64,000 bases of DNA. Source: Bacillota bacterium (lineage in GTDB: Bacteria > Bacillota_E > JAJZYS01 > JAJYTV01). The notes beneath the pieces were generated by a model. The model did not search any database. It had not been told where the DNA came from and was given only the letters and a program-made list of their open reading frames with translations. Each line of letters opens with the position of its first letter. The stretch's first letter is position 1. Positions 59,530 through 64,000 of this stretch are shown piece by piece. Location of the stretch: the NCBI GenBank assembly GCA_021845645.1, contig JAJZVM010000008.1:65467-129466 (forward strand), read 5' to 3'. The translations under genes were made by a program, and so were the position numbers.

Positions 59530-60384
59530 TTGCGAGCCATCCTTGCGCTGTTCGGAACCATGCTTGTGGCCTCGGCGGTTTCGGCTCCAGGTTTCATAGG
59601 ACAGGCCGCCGCCGCAACCGTGACACCCGGGGAGACGCTCTCTCTGGTGGCGACGGCATACGGGCCGAGCCTGAAGGACAACTACCCGTACGGTGCCGTC
59701 GACTACTACGGGAACGCCCTGAAGCCTGGCGACGTGGCGGTGGATCCGCGGGTGATCCCGCTTGGCACGCGGCTCTACGTGACGGGATATCACTCGTCGC
59801 TCCTGCCGGCCGGTGGCTTTTACGCTGTGGCGGTGGACACGGGCGGCGCGATCAAGGGGAATCGCATCGACCTCTACATCAATGCGCCGGACTCCCGGGT
59901 CCTGACGTTCGGCATCCAGAACGTCAAGGTCACCATCCTGGACAGGAACGGGCAGGTACCCACGACGTCACCTGAACAGAGCAGTTCGAGAGCCTCGAGC
60001 GCATCTGCATCCGGCACCACGAGCACCTCCGGCAACCAGACCGTCGGCTCGGGCAGCTCGCCGAGCAGCCCCGCTGCAAGCAGCACGCCCGCGGCGCAGA
60101 GCCTGAAGGGCTGGACGATCGTTGTGGACCCTGGGCATGGGCGTGACCCGCGTTACGGCAACTACACCGGCGCCGAGGGCGTGAACGGCGTCTCCGAAGA
60201 CCAGAATGTCCTGGACATCGGCCAGCGTCTCGTCACGCAGCTGCGGGCGCAGGGGGCCACGGTCTACATCACGCGCGGCACGTACGATCCGGCCCCACCG
60301 CCAGTCCAGGGTCTCATCAAGCGCGTTTCGCTGGCTGAGAAGGTCCACGCGGACCTCTTCCTTGTAACCGCTCACGCTCTCTGA
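59530..60384 (+). pseudogene. 3D-domain/N-acetylmuramoyl-L-alanine amidase, truncated by transposon
   Basis: Signal peptide LRAILALFGTMLVASAVSAP is followed by a 3D domain (about residues 40-130: VAVDPRVIPLGTRLYVTGYH, YAVAVDTGGAIKGNRIDLYI with its Asp triad). A Ser/Thr linker comes next, then Amidase_3 starting GWTIVVDPGHGRDPRYGNYT (zinc His) and VSEDQNVLDIGQRL (zinc Glu). The frame stops after ADLFLVTAHAL, where ADLFxSIHANA should continue. The last residues come from the transposon end that begins about 60363. The second zinc His and catalytic Glu are lost. TTG 59530 lies eight bases after AAGGAG. The missing 3' part should lie beyond the window. Confidence 0.85.
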
Positions 60385-60415
60385 GACGGGATCGCTCACG
60401 CTTTGTGAGAGCGAT
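60363..60415. repeat. Left-end transposase-binding repeats
   Basis: Two direct copies of CGCTCACGCT-N3-TGAGA, at 60369 and 60392, start 23 bases apart just inside the element's left end. Multiple short end repeats like these are usual for Tn7/Tn5053-type transposons. Confidence 0.65.
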
Positions 60416-60836
60416 CGGCGCGGCGTAGGTCCGCTGCCCAAGCCAGGGCGGTAGTAAGGAGTTCAGCAGGGGCATCCGGGAAGTCCTGGTGGAGGAGACC
60501 GGCGGCGGCCGCAGGGCTGTGGCCAGAGGCAAGCAGGTGATAGGCACGCAGGTAGGCGCGGCCAAGCGGCGACGCGGTCTGCGCGGTTTGTTTTGCCGGC
60601 GGTGGCGAAGGCGGTCGGCGGGAGGCGGTTTCCCGATCGTCCCGGACGCGGCGGAGCACGCCGCGGAAGAAGGCGCCTGGGGAGCGGATGGCACCGGTCT
60701 GGTAGGCCTTGTGGCGCAGGATGCGGCGCAAGGCCTCTTGGGCGTCAGCCGGCACTGCCCCCTCCTCCTGGAGGATCCGCTCGCAGGCCCGCAGCGGGAT
60801 GCCCAGGGCCCGCGCGATGCCAGCGATATCGCTCAT
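60396..60836 (-). CDS. Fourth transposon protein, unknown function
   Basis: The protein has 146 residues. The N-terminus IAGIARALGIPLRACERILQ has helix-turn-helix character, the middle GAFFRGVLRRVRDDRE resembles a segment seen in replication-initiator-associated proteins, and the C-terminus is helical (YLRAYHLLASGHSPAAAAGL). ATG 60836 overlaps the ATPase stop (ATGA). By position it could play the part of TniQ/TnsD, but it lacks the TniQ zinc fingers, so that is not supported. Confidence 0.65.
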   Translation of the reverse strand: MSDIAGIARALGIPLRACERILQEEGAVPADAQEALRRILRHKAYQTGAIRSPGAFFRGVLRRVRDDRETASRRPPSPPPAKQTAQTASPLGRAYLRAYHLLASGHSPAAAAGLLHQDFPDAPAELLTTALAWAADLRRADRSHKA

Positions 60837-61564
60837 CTGAGGTCGAACTCCTCGACGGCGCCCTGGACGTCATCCACGCTGACGGCGCCCTGATGGTGCT
60901 CCGCGGCGCGCAGGGAGAGCCTGGCGAGCGCGGCGAGGACGCGCGGGATGGCGCGGGAGCGCTGGAACAAAAGCTCCTGGGCCTCGGGAGTGAAGTCGCC
61001 GAGGCCTTGCAGGAACTCGGCAGTCTCGCCGCGGGTGAAGCCGTAGAGGCGCACGCGTACGGTGACGCGCTGGGCGATCGGCTCCATCGCGTGGGAACGC
61101 AGACGGGCAGGCAGGGAACCCGTGCCGACAAGCAGGATGCGCACGGGCAGGGGCTCGCCAAGCGGCATCGCGAGCAGGCTGCGCAGACCGGTGAGCACGT
61201 CCTGGGGCAGGTCCTGGGCTTCGTCCAGTGCGATGAGGAGGAGCTTGCCGGCCTCCCGCCACGGGGTGACGATGGCGTGGATCTGGGCGAGCAGTTCCGT
61301 GGTCGTCCAGGCGGGGTGCTCGCCAAGGGCGAGCACCAGGGCGCGCAGAAAGGCCCTGAGGCTCTGCAGGGGCGTCGAGAGCGGCACAGTGACGGTGCTG
61401 CGGGGGTCGAGGCCGCGGACGAAGGCCTGCACCGCGAGCGTCTTGCCGACGCCGGGCTCGCCGCTGACAAGGGCGATGCCGCCGACGGCGAGGAAGTAGG
61501 AAAGGCGGTTCTCGAGATCCTGGCGGCCCTGGGAGAGGAGAATCTCCCGCAGCGCAGCTGCCAT
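60833..61564 (-). CDS. AAA+ ATPase, TniB/MuB-like transposition protein
   Basis: The protein has 243 residues. Walker A is SGEPGVGKTLAVQAFV, Walker B is LLLIALDEAQDLPQDV, sensor 1 is RILLVGTGSLPARL. This is the ExeA/TniB type. Such ATPases choose target DNA and activate the DDE transposase. ATG 61564 overlaps the transposase stop (TGATG), so expression is coupled. It retains all nucleotide-binding residues. Confidence 0.88.
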   Translation of the reverse strand: MAAALREILLSQGRQDLENRLSYFLAVGGIALVSGEPGVGKTLAVQAFVRGLDPRSTVTVPLSTPLQSLRAFLRALVLALGEHPAWTTTELLAQIHAIVTPWREAGKLLLIALDEAQDLPQDVLTGLRSLLAMPLGEPLPVRILLVGTGSLPARLRSHAMEPIAQRVTVRVRLYGFTRGETAEFLQGLGDFTPEAQELLFQRSRAIPRVLAALARLSLRAAEHHQGAVSVDDVQGAVEEFDLR

Positions 61565-63114
61565 CAGACATCACGCTCCTTCATGATCGCCGCGAGGTAG
61601 CGGCTGAGGTGCAGGTCCCGCCCGGCACGGCGGATGAAGGCCCTAAGGCGCAGGTCGGCCTCGGCGGGCAGAGGCAGGCCCGGCCGTTCGAGGGTGCGGC
61701 GCACGAGGTCCAACTCCTCGATGTGCAACTCCCGGCCGAGGGTCGCCTGCAGCAGCGCGGCGAGCGAGGCGTCGGTGAGGGCGAAGGCCGGCGGCGGCGC
61801 GGGAGTCTGCCCCGGCCGCGCGGGCAGGGCCTGCAGGTAACCGCCCGGCGCCTTGCGCTGACGCCGTGCGGGCTCAGTGAGCTTGGGCAGGGCGAGATGA
61901 GCCACGGGGAGAACGGGCTTGGCCGTGATCGTCTGGTCCTGGGCCGCCCCCGGCGGCCCGTTCTGCGAACCCTTGAGCTCCACGTACACCTCACGGAGGT
62001 CGAACGGGTGGAAGGCGACGGTGACGCGCAAGCCGACAAGATCATCGGGGACGGCGTAGTGGTTGCCGCCCAGGGAGATCTCGCCCCTCTTGGTCACCTT
62101 GCGCTCCTCGCGCCAGAGGAAGATCTCGCCGAGACGCCGCAGGTCCGGGTAGGGCTTCGTCTCGCCCAGAAGATCGCAGGGGGCCTGCTTTGTCGTGCCG
62201 TGGGGGCGGTGATTGTATTCCTCGATCCAGCGGGCCAAGAGGTCGTTGACGGCATCGAGGGTCGTGATCTCGCGGCGGTCGATCAGCTCCCGGAGCACTG
62301 GTTCCACCTGGTCCTGAATGGTCTTGAAGAGCCGCTCGATCCGGCCCTTGCCGGTCGGCTGCCGCGGCGTCGCATGGATCGGTCGGATGCCGAGGTCGGC
62401 GAGCACCCGCAGGAAGTGACGCGAGACGTAGGGAGATCCGTTATCGATATGCACCGAGGACGGCACGCCGTGGCGGGCGATCGCCCGCCACAGGCAGTCG
62501 TCGAAGGCCGGCAGCCGCTGGTTAAGGTAGTAGCGGGCGGCCACAACGGCACGGGAGTAGGCGTCGAGCCAGGCGTAGAGCTGCAGGCGCTGCCCGTGCA
62601 GCCAAGGGCCGGGCGAGGCGTCGCCCTGCCAGAGCGCCATCGGCCCTGCCACCTCGAAGCGGCGATATGCCCGCTTCGTCGTGTCCTCCCGGGCCCGCGG
62701 TGCCAGATTGCGCAGGATCCGGCGCACGGTGGAGGGCCGCAACTGCCCTGCTGCCACCTCGCCCTGCAACTCCAAGGTGCGAATCAGCACCGGCGCCGAG
62801 GCCCGGGGATACTCGGTGCGCAGGGCGACGAGCCGCGCGACGGTCTTGGCATCGATCGCCCGGATGCTGCCCCGGTCCTTGCGGCGCCGGCGGCGCAGTT
62901 GGTGCGCCCCTCCTTCGCGGGCCGCCTTCAGGATCCGGTAGAGCGTCGCCCGGCTGAGGTGGGTCGTGCCGTCCTGCAGCACGAGCTCGCTCTCCGCGAG
63001 TTCCTGCACCTGACGCACGACGTCGCCGCGCTCGCCCCTGCGGTGCAGGATGCCGCCGACGAGCGCGTATCGCTCCAAGGCCTTCGCGAGATCCGGGTCC
63101 ATCGCTTCGTCCAT
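61564..63114 (-). CDS. DDE transposase (rve integrase core, TniA/Mu-like)
   Basis: The protein has 516 residues. An N-terminal HTH (TTHLSRATLYRILKAAREGG) and a second one (ASAPVLIRTLELQGEVAAGQ) are followed by the rve core with DDE residues in WQGDASPG, SVHIDNGSPYVSRHF and PTGKGRIERLFKTIQ. A Mu-type C-terminal beta-barrel follows (ISLGGNHYAVPDDLVGLRVT). ATG 63114 has GGAGGT eight bases upstream. All catalytic residues are present, so the protein could be active. Confidence 0.9.
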   Translation of the reverse strand: MDEAMDPDLAKALERYALVGGILHRRGERGDVVRQVQELAESELVLQDGTTHLSRATLYRILKAAREGGAHQLRRRRRKDRGSIRAIDAKTVARLVALRTEYPRASAPVLIRTLELQGEVAAGQLRPSTVRRILRNLAPRAREDTTKRAYRRFEVAGPMALWQGDASPGPWLHGQRLQLYAWLDAYSRAVVAARYYLNQRLPAFDDCLWRAIARHGVPSSVHIDNGSPYVSRHFLRVLADLGIRPIHATPRQPTGKGRIERLFKTIQDQVEPVLRELIDRREITTLDAVNDLLARWIEEYNHRPHGTTKQAPCDLLGETKPYPDLRRLGEIFLWREERKVTKRGEISLGGNHYAVPDDLVGLRVTVAFHPFDLREVYVELKGSQNGPPGAAQDQTITAKPVLPVAHLALPKLTEPARRQRKAPGGYLQALPARPGQTPAPPPAFALTDASLAALLQATLGRELHIEELDLVRRTLERPGLPLPAEADLRLRAFIRRAGRDLHLSRYLAAIMKERDV

Positions 63115-63161
63115 TCCCGTCCACCTCCGGCCGCAGGTTTGGCCTTCGGCGGCGGACCGCC

Positions 63162-63743
63162 CTATCGGAAGCCCGTGGGCGAGAGGAGCAGCTTTGGCTT
63201 GGCCGCATTCTTCGCCCCGAACAGCAGCCGGTTCAGCTCCGTGAACACGCAGAGCTCCCGGGAGAGACCCAGGAGCTGACGCAGGTAGGCGATGTCCGCC
63301 ATGCCCGGGGTGAGCACGGGGCGCCGCATCAGGGCATCCTGGAGCAGCAGGAGCTCGACGAAACGGATGAGGTCGCTCGTCGCGGCCTGCCACAGCGCGA
63401 GCCACGCCGCGATGCGCTCAACGCTGATGCCATCCAGTTGCGCCGAGATCCTGGCCTTGGCTGTGCCTGCGGCGGCACAGACCCGCTCCAACACCTCCAG
63501 CCGGTAGCGCTTGTACGGCCCGAACTCTGGCGGCAGCACCGTATGCGTCGCCCCGCAGGCGGTGCAGCGCAAGCGCGCCACCCGCACCCGGGCCCGCTGT
63601 TGCCGCCCGCCGGCCGGCCGTTCCTGGTATGTTCGCCACGGCCGCCCGTGTCCGATGAGCCCTGCTGCATCGCATCCGGGGCAACGCCGCTCCAGCCATA
63701 GCAGAACCGCATGGCTGTCCACGTTAGGAATCTGCTCGCCCAT
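63162..63743 (-). CDS. Zinc-ribbon transposon protein (DUF6431-like)
   Basis: About 193 residues. Two zinc-binding pairs, RRCPGCDAAGLIGHGRP and ARLRCTACGATHTVLPPEFG, form a ribbon of the kind placed before DDE domains. The rest is helical (RYRLEVLERVCAAAGTAKAR). It is the first gene of the transposon, 47 bases before the transposase. A DNA- or end-binding role is likely. ATG 63743 or GTG 63749 is the start. Confidence 0.72.
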   Translation of the reverse strand: MGEQIPNVDSHAVLLWLERRCPGCDAAGLIGHGRPWRTYQERPAGGRQQRARVRVARLRCTACGATHTVLPPEFGPYKRYRLEVLERVCAAAGTAKARISAQLDGISVERIAAWLALWQAATSDLIRFVELLLLQDALMRRPVLTPGMADIAYLRQLLGLSRELCVFTELNRLLFGAKNAAKPKLLLSPTGFR

Positions 63744-63793
63744 CTTCACGACAGGGCGAGTACCGTCTACGATAATGATGTGGGGTTATCGGT

Positions 63794-63824
63794 GGAGCGG
63801 ACCTGTTGCGAGCAGGTCCGCTCC
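63794..63824. terminator. 12-bp perfect hairpin near the right end of the transposon
   Basis: GGAGCGGACCTG and CAGGTCCGCTCC enclose the loop TTGCGAG. It lies upstream of the first transposon gene and may block transcription entering from outside, a known protective device of mobile elements. Confidence 0.5.
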
Positions 63825-63894
63825 AAACTCTCCTTCCAGCGCTACCCGTCGTCCGCTGGATTACTCGTCCGCCATCGCCCCTCCTGCGCAACAA

Positions 63895-63919
63895 CGCCTG
63901 CCGCTCCCAACGGCAGGCG
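63895..63919. repeat. Second hairpin near the right transposon end
   Basis: CGCCTGCCG and CGGCAGGCG form nine pairs around CTCCCAA, followed by a T/G-rich stretch (GTCTGTCTGTCC). It may be a terminator for plus-strand read-out or another anti-read-in structure. Confidence 0.4.
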
Positions 63920-64000
63920 TCCTGTCTGTCTGTCCTTCGGTCTCAAATATCCTGAGCGGTTCCCAGCTTGACCGTCTCTCGTACCGCGGGCGCTCACAGG

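Larger units (their letters stand above)
60363..63998 (-). mobile_element. Four-gene TniA/TniB-like transposon
   Basis: The element carries, on the minus strand, a zinc-ribbon protein, a DDE (rve/Mu-like) transposase, an AAA+ ATPase and a small fourth protein. The last three overlap by start/stop codons. The left end begins TGT at 60363 inside the amidase gene. Its ends hold related binding repeats: AACCGCTCA-N7-TGAGAC at the left (60366-60387) and the same motif inverted at the right (about 63941-63962). On both sides CCGTCTC stands 27 bases from a terminal ACA/TGT, which puts the right end at about 63998. Target duplication cannot be seen because the window ends at 64000. Confidence 0.75.

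Overview
This is a high-GC chromosomal window from what looks like a Gram-positive, monoderm-type bacterium. The evidence is two S-layer-homology (SLH) proteins, class A penicillin-binding protein and monofunctional transglycosylase genes, lipoproteins with lipoboxes, strong GGAGG ribosome binding sites with many GTG and TTG starts, and a c-di-AMP (ydaO-type) riboswitch in front of a 3D-domain/amidase gene. A secreted G1 (eqolisin-type) glutamic peptidase, a family that usually works at acid pH, hints at an acid-tolerant lineage such as the Sulfobacillus/Thermaerobacter side of the Firmicutes. That placement is inference. No rRNA, tRNA or CRISPR array was seen.

Layout. 1-1440: tail of an aldo/keto reductase, a decayed recombinase scrap and an orphan MntA-type nucleotidyltransferase. 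1979-9837: SLH/DUF1906 surface protein, BNR-type lipoprotein, ferredoxin-NADP reductase, class A PBP whose RBS lies in a 12-bp hairpin, and a methyltransferase. 10083-14228 (minus): conserved protein and ribokinase, then a catalytically stripped PAP2-like protein, a GT51 transglycosylase, an intact PAP2 phosphatase and FabH. 14573-18430 is an accessory island: toroid-fold protein, an 18-bp-arm inverted repeat, gene fragments, a three-gene cassette ending in a HicA-like protein, and an IS701 remnant. 18436-22953: heterodimeric ABC exporter and a divergent WYL regulator. 23287-27198: small-molecule enzymes and a degraded SDR/DUF2269 junction.

The most notable locus is 27263-27865 (minus). It is a complete peroxiredoxin frame interrupted only by one UGA, exactly at the peroxidatic cysteine (FTFV-UGA-PTE), with a hairpin carrying GGU in its loop 29 nt downstream. 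This predicts a selenocysteine peroxiredoxin.

28098-38907: RlmH, HtrA-like protease, SLH/DUF5666 protein, gamma-glutamyltransferase, YczE-like membrane protein, ClC channel with CBS and TrkA-C domains, trans-sulfuration enzyme and M20 peptidase. 38996-43107: a cyclic-di-GMP trio (GAF-PAS-GGDEF-EAL, degenerate EAL, membrane GGDEF). 43201-54958: XRE regulator, ABC-2 transporter, hydrolase fragment, G1 peptidase, two-component system, chemoreceptor, lipoprotein and zinc-ribbon/TM2 protein. 55405-58854: PucR regulator, M19 dipeptidase and APC permease, a likely dipeptide/amino-acid utilisation unit. 59398-64000: c-di-AMP riboswitch and 3D/amidase gene, the latter truncated by a four-gene TniA/TniB-like transposon that fills the rest of the window.
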